Assembly: GCF_003023845.1 (NCBI RefSeq)
Contig: NZ_PYFT01000001.1
Location: forward strand, 3,906,001-3,970,000
Source: Adhaeribacter arboris
GTDB lineage: Bacteria; Bacteroidota; Bacteroidia; Cytophagales; Hymenobacteraceae
Reading direction: 5' to 3'
DNA length: 64,000 bases
The position numbers and the translations under genes were made by a program. This document shows, in pieces, positions 9,470 to 16,920 of this stretch. The notes below the pieces were generated by a model. It was not told the DNA's origin. It saw nothing but the letters and a program-made list of their open reading frames with translations, and did no database searches. How positions within the stretch are numbered: the stretch's first letter is position 1; every line of letters begins with the position of its first letter.

Positions 9470-9943
9470 ATGATACACTGGCTAACCTGGTTGGAGCATA
9501 GTGCCTTCGCTGTTGTTATTCGCCGGTCGTCGTGGTTGTACCCTGCTCTCGAAATAGTCCATATTGTAGGTATTGCTTTGCTGGTCGGGGCAGCTTTCCT
9601 TTTCGACTTGCGGTTACTAGGCTTCTCCCGGCATTTACCGGTAAGGGGGTTAGCCAATCACCTGCTTACCTGGTCCCGGCGCGGACTTATCTTAATCATA
9701 CCTTCCGGATTTCTCCTTTTTAGTACCAACGCCATTGCCTTGGGCCAGGATATTACATTTTATATAAAAATGGCATTGCTAGGGCTGGCCGGGGTAAATG
9801 CCTGGGCGTTTCATGCCTATTTTCCTAAAATAAGAAATCCGGATAAAAACTATTTTCTTCCCTTTCGCGCCAAACTGGCGGCCGTTTGTTCTATTATTCT
9901 CTGGATCGCTGTTATTGCCTGCGGCCGTTTGCTGGCTTATTAA
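9470..9943 (+). CDS. DUF6644-like four-helix inner-membrane protein
   Basis: 157 residues with four hydrophobic segments (about residues 25-50, 70-90, 95-115, 135-155). The N-terminal WLEHSAFAVVIRRSSWLYPALEIVHIVGIALLVGAAFLFDLRLLG has two conserved-looking His residues and resembles the DUF6644/DUF2214 group of small membrane proteins, which may bind haem; the haem idea is inference. It follows the DUF6152-like gene by three bases, a pairing that suggests a joint envelope function. Confidence 0.7.
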   Translation: MIHWLTWLEHSAFAVVIRRSSWLYPALEIVHIVGIALLVGAAFLFDLRLLGFSRHLPVRGLANHLLTWSRRGLILIIPSGFLLFSTNAIALGQDITFYIKMALLGLAGVNAWAFHAYFPKIRNPDKNYFLPFRAKLAAVCSIILWIAVIACGRLLAY

Positions 9944-10092
9944 ACAATATCGTTTGACTGCTAGTGGGAGCTAGTTAAGTAAGTAAACTATTGTATCTAA
10001 GTATGAGACTAAATAAAGATTAAAACGTATGGAAACCATTTTAAAACGTATAAGATATTCCTTTTATCAATAGACCGAACTAAAGCTACTTT

Positions 10093-11502
10093 ATGAACAA
10101 CACGCGCATTGAGCACGACTTTATTGGCGAAAAAGAAATTCCAGCCGAAGTTTATTATGGGGTACAAACCCTTCGCGCCCTCGAAAATTTTAATATTACC
10201 GGCCAGCGTATTTCGCAGGAACCGTTTTTTGTGCAGGCCTTGGCTTACGTAAAAAAAGGAGCCGCTCTGGCTAACCGCGACTTAGGCGTACTGGACCCGC
10301 AAATTGCCGAATTTATTAGTAAAGCCTGCGATCAACTGATTGCCGGTAAGTATTTAGATCAGTTTCCTTCGGATATGATTCAGGGCGGCGCCGGTACGTC
10401 TGTAAACATGAACGCCAACGAAGTTATCGCCAACGTGGCGTTGGAAATGATGGGACACGCCAAAGGCGAATACCAATATTGCCATCCCAATAACCACGTT
10501 AATTTTTCGCAATCTACCAACGATGCCTACCCAACGGCTTTCCGGATTGCCTTACTGAATAAACTAACGGCCTATACGCAATCTCTTACCGCTTTATCGG
10601 CGGCCTTTGAAGCCAAAGGCGTGGAATTTAAAAATGTGCTGAAGATGGGTCGCACGCAACTCCAGGACGCGGTTCCCATGTCGATGGGCGACGAGTTTAA
10701 AGGTTTTGCCAATACGCTCGCCGAAGAAGTAGGCCGCCTGGAAGATGCCAAGCAACTGATTGCCGAAATTAACATGGGCGCTACCGCCATTGGCACCGCG
10801 GTAAATGCGCCGGCCGGTTACCCCGAGCTGGTAACCAAATACTTAGCCGAAATAACCGGCCTGCCTCTGTATCTGGCTCCCGATTTAATTGAAGCTACTT
10901 CCGACACGGGCGCGTACGTACAACTTTCCGGGGTTTTAAAGCGCACGGCCGTAAAAATATCTAAAATCTGCAACGATTTACGCTTGCTTTCGTCGGGCCC
11001 GCGCACCGGTTTGTTCGAGATTAGTTTGCCGCAAATGCAGCCGGGTTCTTCTATTATGCCGGGCAAAGTAAATCCGGTCATTCCGGAGGTGGTAAATCAA
11101 ACCGCTTATTACGTTATTGGGGCGGACCTTACTATTACCTTAGCTGCCGAAGCGGGCCAGCTGCAATTAAACGTGATGGAGCCGGTAATTTCTTTCTCCT
11201 TGTTCACTTCTATTACTTACATGACGAACGCCTGCTATACGCTGCGCGAAAAGTGCGTATTGGGTATTGTCGCTAACAGCGCCCGCACCCAGGAAATGGT
11301 GATGCATAGCATCGGTATCGTTACTTTACTCAACCCCATTATTGGTTACGAAGCCGCTGCGGCTACCGCCAAAGAAGCCTTACAAACCGGTAAGTCTATC
11401 TACCAGATTGTGGTAAAAGAAAGGCAATTGGTTACTCAGGAAAAATGGGATGAGTTGTATTCTTTCGAGAATTTAATCCGGCCGAAATTTGTGCAGGGGT
11501 AA
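10093..11502 (+). CDS. aspA: Aspartate ammonia-lyase
   Basis: 469 residues, normal length for the family. It belongs to the fumarase/aspartase superfamily: GGAGTSVNMNANEVIAN near residue 97, STNDAYPTA near 141, TQLQDAVPMSMG near 187 and the flexible catalytic loop GSSIMPGKVNPVIPEVVNQ near 318, whose PEVVNQ ending favours aspartase over fumarase. It catalyses L-aspartate to fumarate plus ammonia in the cytoplasm. Monocistronic by position; a palindromic repeat lies one base after the stop and could form its terminator. Confidence 0.92.
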   Translation: MNNTRIEHDFIGEKEIPAEVYYGVQTLRALENFNITGQRISQEPFFVQALAYVKKGAALANRDLGVLDPQIAEFISKACDQLIAGKYLDQFPSDMIQGGAGTSVNMNANEVIANVALEMMGHAKGEYQYCHPNNHVNFSQSTNDAYPTAFRIALLNKLTAYTQSLTALSAAFEAKGVEFKNVLKMGRTQLQDAVPMSMGDEFKGFANTLAEEVGRLEDAKQLIAEINMGATAIGTAVNAPAGYPELVTKYLAEITGLPLYLAPDLIEATSDTGAYVQLSGVLKRTAVKISKICNDLRLLSSGPRTGLFEISLPQMQPGSSIMPGKVNPVIPEVVNQTAYYVIGADLTITLAAEAGQLQLNVMEPVISFSLFTSITYMTNACYTLREKCVLGIVANSARTQEMVMHSIGIVTLLNPIIGYEAAAATAKEALQTGKSIYQIVVKERQLVTQEKWDELYSFENLIRPKFVQG

Positions 11503-11503
11503 A

Positions 11504-11536
11504 AAACCCGGTAGGTTTTACAAATCTACCGGGTTT
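11504..11536. repeat. REP-like palindrome, copy 1 (after aspA)
   Basis: 33-base imperfect palindrome: left arm AAACCCGGTAGGTTTTA, right arm with CTACCGGGTTT. This is the most upstream of nine copies, with an altered centre. Directly follows the aspA stop, so it could end that transcript. Confidence 0.85.
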
Positions 11537-11616
11537 GGGGCAATTGAGTGCGTAGTTCTATTCTTTAAAAATACTTATATTCAAAGCTTGAGTAGATCTC
11601 ACCTTACTTCCCCAAG

Positions 11617-12405
11617 ATGCGCTTTAAATTAGAGTTACGCTTACCCGCTAAAAATAACCTACTTCCACTAAATTATCAATACGAACTCTCCGCCTGGATT
11701 TATAAAGTTCTTAATTTAGGCGATGCTTCTTTTAGTACCTGGCTGCATAACCAAGGTTATTTAACGAAGGGCAAGCCTTACAAACTATTTACTTTTTCCC
11801 GGCTGCAAGTATCCCAATTTAAAATTCAGCAAGACCGGCTGCAAATCTTAAGCGGTTCGGTTTCGTTGCTCCTTTCTTTTTATACGCCCGTTTCTGCCGA
11901 AACTTTTATTACCGGTTTATTTCGGCAGCAGCAATTTTCGTTGGGCGATGCCCAAAGCCGGGTGCCTTTTGAAGTAAGTACCATTCAGGCAGAATCTGGG
12001 CCGGAGTTCAACGGTAAGGCCCGGTTCCGGCTGCTTTCGCCGGCTTGCGTGAGTACGTCGCGGTTACAGAACGGTAGAAATATGCCCCTTTACCTCGCGC
12101 CGGATGAGGTTAACTTTGCCCCGATCTTTATTCAAAATTTACTACACAAAATAGAAGCCGGGCAGTTAGTCAACAGCGCTTCGGTAACTTTACCTGCCTT
12201 AGAGGAAGTACGTTTTACTTTATTAAGTAAGCCCGTTTCTAAGCTTGTTACCATTAAAGCGGGCACCCCGCAGCAAACCAAAGTACGCGGCTATTTATTT
12301 GATTTTGCCTTACAAGCGCCCCAAGAACTACTGGAAGCGGGTTATTACGCCGGATTTGGGGAGAAAAACAGTTTGGGATTTGGCTGCGCGGAGGTGCTAC
12401 CATAA
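11617..12405 (+). CDS. cas6: CRISPR endoribonuclease Cas6
   Basis: 262 residues. Two ferredoxin-like halves are suggested by MRFKLELRL at the N-terminus and the basic middle; the C-terminus AGYYAGFGEKNSLGFGCAEV is the glycine-rich G-x-G-x-x-x-x-x-G-x-G loop that marks Cas6. It cuts the pre-crRNA in the repeat, leaving the 8-base 5' handle (ATTGAAAT for this array). First gene of the type I-B locus on this strand; a palindromic repeat follows 16 bases after the stop. Confidence 0.93.
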   Translation: MRFKLELRLPAKNNLLPLNYQYELSAWIYKVLNLGDASFSTWLHNQGYLTKGKPYKLFTFSRLQVSQFKIQQDRLQILSGSVSLLLSFYTPVSAETFITGLFRQQQFSLGDAQSRVPFEVSTIQAESGPEFNGKARFRLLSPACVSTSRLQNGRNMPLYLAPDEVNFAPIFIQNLLHKIEAGQLVNSASVTLPALEEVRFTLLSKPVSKLVTIKAGTPQQTKVRGYLFDFALQAPQELLEAGYYAGFGEKNSLGFGCAEVLP

Positions 12406-12421
12406 ACCGGCGAAGATGAAA

Positions 12422-12454
12422 AAACCCGGTAGGTTTTGAAAACCTACCGGGTTT
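12422..12454. repeat. REP-like palindrome, copy 2 (after cas6)
   Basis: 33-base palindrome with arms AAACCCGGTAGGTTTT and AAAACCTACCGGGTTT around a single central G; arms pair perfectly over 16 bases. Sits between cas6 and the DUF433 gene. Confidence 0.93.
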
Positions 12455-12557
12455 GAGGGGGTTATTATATTAAATGTAAATGATATTTTTTATATTTTGT
12501 AATATACCTAAAGGATAATTATTCCTAGTCTCAGGTAAATTTTAGCTAAAATGCCGA

Positions 12558-12773
12558 ATGGATTTTTCAAAAATAATTACGCTTGAACCAGGTAAAAGAA
12601 GCGGTAAGCCCTGTATTAGAGGAATACGCATTACCGTTTACGATGTTTTAAGTTACTTAGCCTCCGGTATGACCACCGAAGAAATCTTAGAAGATTTTCC
12701 GGACTTGAAGAAAGAAGATGTTTTGGCTTGTCTGTCCTATGTAGCTCAAGCCGGCCAGCAAGAAATTAACTAA
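12558..12773 (+). CDS. DUF433 antitoxin-like protein
   Basis: 71 residues. GKRSGKPCIRGIRITVYDVLSYLASG and the helical TTEEILEDFPDLKKEDVLACLSYVA are the core of DUF433, a small HTH-like domain found as the antitoxin of VapC45-type (DUF5615, PIN-fold) toxin pairs. No DUF5615 gene follows; instead the downstream 500 bases hold only decayed fragments on the other strand. It interrupts the cas operon between cas6 and cas8b and is bracketed by two palindromic repeats, so it looks like cargo rather than a Cas component. Confidence 0.88.
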   Translation: MDFSKIITLEPGKRSGKPCIRGIRITVYDVLSYLASGMTTEEILEDFPDLKKEDVLACLSYVAQAGQQEIN

Positions 12774-12777
12774 AGAA

Positions 12778-12954
12778 TTAGTCTTTATCATCCACTGTAT
12801 TCTTTTTCTTGCCATTCTCTTCTCGTATCTGTTTTATCATTTCCTCACGCGGAAGTGGTTCCGAAATGGCTAAAAGCTCTTTCCAAACTTCATCAGCATT
12901 ACGGCCTTCAAAGGGGTGAATCAAATTCTGCTTACTGGTAAATTGGATGTATAG
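12778..12954 (-). pseudogene. Remnant of a small gene, paralogue 1
   Basis: An uninterrupted minus-strand frame of 58 codons without a start codon reads ...NLIHPFEGRNADEVWKELL, then SEPLPREEMIKQIREENGK and ends VDDKD before TAA at 12778-12780. It aligns with the fragment at 12984-13166 over the core HPF-x(6)-EVW-x-EL-x(3)-S-x-PL-x-R-x-E, so protein-level similarity shows that it was once coding. Frame is blocked upstream by TAA at 12955-12957. Family not recognised. Confidence 0.5.
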
Positions 12955-12983
12955 TTATAGTAGTCAAATTTTAATATTTTGCT

Positions 12984-13166
12984 TTAGTGGCCTCTATCTT
13001 TATGAGCAAGCGCCCGCAGCTTTTTTAAGGCTTCCTTGCGCCTTAAAGGTTTAGAATATGTATCTAATTCCTGCCAAACTTCTTCTTTGTTTTTGTTTTT
13101 AAAGGGATTATTTAGTGGACTGTTCCTTATTAGTTTCCAATATAGGCGGGTCGCATTGCCAACATT
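12984..13166 (-). pseudogene. Remnant of a small gene, paralogue 2
   Basis: A minus-strand frame of 60 codons without ATG reads NATRLYWKLIRN, then PLNNPFKNKNKEEVWQEL, then SKPLRRKEALKKLRALAHKDRGH and stops at 12984-12986. It is paralogous to the fragment at 12778-12954 (shared NPF/HPF, EVW-x-EL, S-x-PL-x-R). The lack of a start codon in both copies suggests decay after duplication, though use of a rare start cannot be excluded. Family not recognised. Confidence 0.48.
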
Positions 13167-13236
13167 TTAAATTTACTTCTTTTTGCAAAATACCCAAAAT
13201 TAGGTATTGTTAACGAATTGTTTTTTACTCATCTTC

Positions 13237-13269
13237 AAACCCGGTAGGTTTTCAAAACCTACCGGGTTT
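13237..13269. repeat. REP-like palindrome, copy 3 (before cas8b)
   Basis: 33-base palindrome with perfect 16-base arms around a central C. It ends 21 bases before the chosen start of cas8b. Together with copy 2 it brackets the DUF433 segment. Confidence 0.93.
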
Positions 13270-13290
13270 ATACGCTTACGCAACTTTTAC

Positions 13291-15120
13291 ATGATAAGAG
13301 AACTAACTAATTTAGTCCATGATTTAGACGACATGAAAAATCATGGACTTAAACCACGGGAAGGACTACATATTTTAGTCGGATTAAATGAGAGCGGAAA
13401 TTTAGAGATTAAACGTGTCGAGACGTTTAAAAAGAAAGATGACCCTGGTTTGGAGTTTTGGCAAATGTGTGCGGTACGCGACCAGAATGCGTGGTGTATT
13501 AATACCGATAAATGTTTGGATTTGCCAGCTAAGGGCATTCAATCGGCCTCTCCTTATTGTTTCGGCCTAAAGAAGGATTCTTTAAAAGGAGGCGAGAAAT
13601 ACCAGAAAGATAAAGTTAAAGTATATGACCGCCTTAATCAATATTTTGATAATGCTATAAAATTCCTGCAAGAGGAGAAAGAAAAGAAGTTAGCTGTTGC
13701 TTTCAAAGATTTTTGCAGGCGTTACTTGTCTGCGGAAATTGAAACAACGGAACACTTTGTCAGTCTAAAAGACAATGACTATATCATTTTTTACCTGGAT
13801 ATACCTTTAGAGATATACCAGAAGCCGCACCAGCAATATTTAAAAAAACGGCTATTTAATACAGAGCAGTATAATGTGCCGGGCTTAAACGAAGAAATAT
13901 TGGGTACTAGTAATTTTTTTAACGGTTATAATTCAAAAAAACTGTTTCTAATGCACCAAACGGCTCCTTTTGAAATTAATGGGCGTATATCGGGTTCAGA
14001 AGCTCAGGCCTTATTTCAGTTTGAGAAATTAATTGAACGCGGAGTTTTACCTAACCCGGTACCTATATTTATTCACAAAGAAGAACTTAACCTGAATTTT
14101 GGAACTGTTAAGCTTTTTCACGATCAGGATAAAAAAATCGGTTACCGCGAAATTATTCAAAGCATAAAACCCACCGACCGGCAAAATTATTACTTGTTGT
14201 TTGTGACGAGAGGCGAAATCAAAGACTTTGATTTTGTAAGCAGCTTTGAATACAATTTAAAAGATGCCAAAACCGGTGACCCCTTCTGGACTATTTACAA
14301 TTTATTTCACCTGAAGGAAAAAAATAGTAAAGAAGATAAACGCTATCCGGATATAAAAAACATATTTCAGTTTCAAAGCGAAGTAGTACAATATATTTTT
14401 AATCGGGCTTTAGTCCGAGAAGATGAGGGGAAATTAGTGATTAAATATTTTGATGAGATTGATGCCAAATATTATTCTGCCGCCACATACTTATTAGTTA
14501 TGAAATACCGTCAGGCTTTTTACAACTATATTTATAAGTCTAGGCGTGAAGTTATTTCGGGATTAATATTCAAGGATATCATGCTGACCGGTATCCGTGA
14601 TGACGTAAAGCAGAACAAAGAATTCGGAGCTAAAGAAAAACTAAATATTTACTTCAGCCTCAATCACCATTTTGATAATACCAATTCAAACTTCAATGGG
14701 AATTATATGCCAGATAAATTAGACGAACTGTTTCAGAAAACCATGGAAATTGCCGATAGTAAAGAACGCGTGGCTTTAAGCGACGAGACCGAATTTGCTT
14801 ATATCTCCGGGCAGATGATAAATTTTTTGCTTGACCAAAGTGAATCGGCGAATCCTACGCATGCTTTGCTGGAGCCATTTCTACAAAAAACCAGCCGCGA
14901 GCTGTTCGTGGATGAAATTGTAAAAGTTTTTAATCGCTACAAACATAACATTGACCGGAAAGGAACAGGCAGGGTGAGCCGCTTACTACGGGAAATCTTA
15001 GGCTTTGACCGCCCGGTTGATATAAAGAAATATATGTCTTTTATTCTGGCGGGCTATTTCAGCCCATCATTCCGCTTTACTAAATCTGTAGAAAAACAAC
15101 CTGACACCATAGAAAAATAA
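13291..15120 (+). CDS. cas8b: Type I-B Cascade large subunit Cas8b (Csh1/TM1802-like)
   Basis: 609 residues from ATG 13291. The reading frame is open further upstream to 13207, but that extension runs through a palindromic repeat (translating FKPGRFSKPTGF), so I reject it as start. Identification rests on place (between cas6 and cas7), size, and Csh1-like features: N-terminal LVHDLDDMKNHGLKPREGLHILVGLN, a WCINTDKCLDLPAKG segment with Cys residues, SPYCFGLKKD, and a helical C-terminus. Cas8b is the large subunit that recognises the PAM and recruits Cas3. The cas7 gene begins five bases after its stop. Sequence is divergent, so subfamily is less certain than role. Confidence 0.85.
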   Translation: MIRELTNLVHDLDDMKNHGLKPREGLHILVGLNESGNLEIKRVETFKKKDDPGLEFWQMCAVRDQNAWCINTDKCLDLPAKGIQSASPYCFGLKKDSLKGGEKYQKDKVKVYDRLNQYFDNAIKFLQEEKEKKLAVAFKDFCRRYLSAEIETTEHFVSLKDNDYIIFYLDIPLEIYQKPHQQYLKKRLFNTEQYNVPGLNEEILGTSNFFNGYNSKKLFLMHQTAPFEINGRISGSEAQALFQFEKLIERGVLPNPVPIFIHKEELNLNFGTVKLFHDQDKKIGYREIIQSIKPTDRQNYYLLFVTRGEIKDFDFVSSFEYNLKDAKTGDPFWTIYNLFHLKEKNSKEDKRYPDIKNIFQFQSEVVQYIFNRALVREDEGKLVIKYFDEIDAKYYSAATYLLVMKYRQAFYNYIYKSRREVISGLIFKDIMLTGIRDDVKQNKEFGAKEKLNIYFSLNHHFDNTNSNFNGNYMPDKLDELFQKTMEIADSKERVALSDETEFAYISGQMINFLLDQSESANPTHALLEPFLQKTSRELFVDEIVKVFNRYKHNIDRKGTGRVSRLLREILGFDRPVDIKKYMSFILAGYFSPSFRFTKSVEKQPDTIEK

Positions 15121-15125
15121 CCTTC

Positions 15126-16061
15126 ATGAGTAACTCCTATACCCGCCGCGCTTATGGCTGCACCATCATCAAAAGTATTAATTCTAATTTTAATGCTGAT
15201 TTCTCCCATCAGCCCCGCACGTTACCTGATGGAGTTGTTTATGCTACGGACAAAGCCTTAAAATACACGGTGAAAAATTACCTGAAAAACAATTATTCTG
15301 GTGATAAGATATTTTACTTTAAAACTTTTAATGACAATATGAATCCGCGCACGTTGGATGAAACATATGAAAGCTTGTTAGAAAAGTACCCGGAAACAAA
15401 AGGCAAAGAAAAGGATAATACTTTAAGGTTAACGGTATTAGGTAATCTCTTAAAATGCTTAGACATTCGTTTGTTCGGCGCAACCTTTGCGGGTAAAACT
15501 AATATTTCCATTCACGGTCCTTTGCAAATAACTCATGGCATTAATCGATTTCCTAAGAATGATATATATTCCGAACAAATCATGTCGCCGTTCCGGAACC
15601 CCGGCGAAGAAGGTAAAGATGAAAAAGGTGCGGCTACTTTAGGTTCACAATCTAAACTAAGGGAAGGACATTATGTTTTTCATTTTTCGGTAAACCCGCA
15701 GAATATTGCCGAACACGTGAAAAGGCTTAACGGCAGCGGAACGGAACTCAGCACCGATGATATTGCCAAAGCTAAAGAAGCTCTACGGCGTGGCGCTACT
15801 TATTATGATTCGGCTTCTAAAGCCGGCTCGGAGAACGAGTTGCTGCTTTGGGTAGAATTAAAAGAAAAATCCAAAGCAGTGCTGCCCTCTTTTATAGATT
15901 TAGTAACTGTTGGCGAAGATGGCACCATAGATTTAAGCGGTGTAACTACCTTATTAAACTCCGAACATATTCAGGACGAAGTGGAAACCGTAGAACTTTA
16001 TTTTAATCCAGGCACAAAGCTTACTGGTCTTCCGCAAAACGCCAATACAGCTAATTTATAA
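15126..16061 (+). CDS. cas7: Cascade backbone protein Cas7 (Csh2-type)
   Basis: 311 residues. RRAYGCTIIKSINSNFNADF at the N-terminus and CLDIRLFGATFAG followed by SIHGPLQITHGINRF near residues 118-145 are the diagnostic Cas7/Csh2 blocks; LREGHYVFHFSVNP supports it. Multiple Cas7 copies coat the crRNA spacer. It follows cas8b by five bases. A palindromic repeat lies 12 bases after the stop and could stabilise the upstream cas8b-cas7 transcript so that Cas7 is made in excess (inference). Confidence 0.93.
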   Translation: MSNSYTRRAYGCTIIKSINSNFNADFSHQPRTLPDGVVYATDKALKYTVKNYLKNNYSGDKIFYFKTFNDNMNPRTLDETYESLLEKYPETKGKEKDNTLRLTVLGNLLKCLDIRLFGATFAGKTNISIHGPLQITHGINRFPKNDIYSEQIMSPFRNPGEEGKDEKGAATLGSQSKLREGHYVFHFSVNPQNIAEHVKRLNGSGTELSTDDIAKAKEALRRGATYYDSASKAGSENELLLWVELKEKSKAVLPSFIDLVTVGEDGTIDLSGVTTLLNSEHIQDEVETVELYFNPGTKLTGLPQNANTANL

Positions 16062-16073
16062 GTTTATCTTCCC

Positions 16074-16106
16074 AAACCCGGTAGGTTTTAAAAACCTACC
16101 GGGTTT
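16074..16106. repeat. REP-like palindrome, copy 4 (between cas7 and cas5)
   Basis: 33-base palindrome with perfect 16-base arms around a central A, located between the cas7 stop (16061) and the cas5 start (16136). Confidence 0.93.
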
Positions 16107-16135
16107 TACCTCTTCGCTAACCTACCATCAAGCTT

Positions 16136-16912
16136 ATGCAAACAGTTCTATCTTTCGATTTGGAAAGTAATTTTGGTTTTTTTAAGAAGCCGGATATTAA
16201 CGATAACAAGCGGGCGCCTTACTTAACCTACAACATATTGCATAAACCCGCCCTGTTGGGAATATTAGGCGCTATTATCGGGCTGAAAGGTTTTGAGCGG
16301 CGCGGCGAATTACCGGAATACTATCAGCAGTTAAAGCACCTACAAACTGGAATCCAGCCTCTTAACCACCAACAAGGTAATTTTACCAAAACCCTGGTAA
16401 AGTATAATAATAGCGTAGGCTATGCAAGCCAAGAAGAAGGAGGCAATCTAATTGTAACCGAAACCATGCTTATCCGGCCAGCGTACCGGTGTTACGTTGC
16501 CCTTAATACCGCCCACGAGCCGGAGGCAAAGCTGCACAAATATTTACTAAACCAACAAGCAGAGTTTATTCCCTATTTAGGCAAAAACGAATTTACGGCT
16601 TGGTGGCAAAACGTGCAGGAATATCCTTACCAACCTTTTAACGCCCAAGCAAATTTCAAGTTACTGAACCTGTTCCAAAAACCGGTTTTGGATTCGGCAG
16701 TCAGCAAAATCATCATTCAGGCTTCGGGGCGAAATTACAGCGAAACCAGGGATTTATTTCTTTATTTCGAGCGACTGCCTAGTGCCTACGATGAAATTTT
16801 GTTGCAGTACACATTATCAGATTATGTATTTACTAACGCATTATTTCCGAAAGAAACTTCTTTTCCTGGTTTATTTGCGCTATCCGCTACAGAAGCTGTT
16901 CAACTTAATTAA
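16136..16912 (+). CDS. cas5: Cascade subunit Cas5 (type I-B)
   Basis: 258 residues. MQTVLSFDLESNFGFFKKPDINDNKR gives the N-terminal RAMP strand, PALLGILGAIIGLKG the following helix/glycine loop, and ETMLIRPAYRCYVAL and PYLGKNEFTAWW are typical of Cas5b/Csh5. Cas5 caps the 5' handle of the crRNA and contacts Cas8b. It is nine bases upstream of cas3. Confidence 0.92.
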   Translation: MQTVLSFDLESNFGFFKKPDINDNKRAPYLTYNILHKPALLGILGAIIGLKGFERRGELPEYYQQLKHLQTGIQPLNHQQGNFTKTLVKYNNSVGYASQEEGGNLIVTETMLIRPAYRCYVALNTAHEPEAKLHKYLLNQQAEFIPYLGKNEFTAWWQNVQEYPYQPFNAQANFKLLNLFQKPVLDSAVSKIIIQASGRNYSETRDLFLYFERLPSAYDEILLQYTLSDYVFTNALFPKETSFPGLFALSATEAVQLN

Positions 16913-16920
16913 ATCTTATA

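Noticed and set aside
13207-13290. Upstream extension of cas8b by 28 codons
   Set aside because: It reads through a palindromic repeat and has no family similarity; ATG 13291 gives a typical N-terminus.
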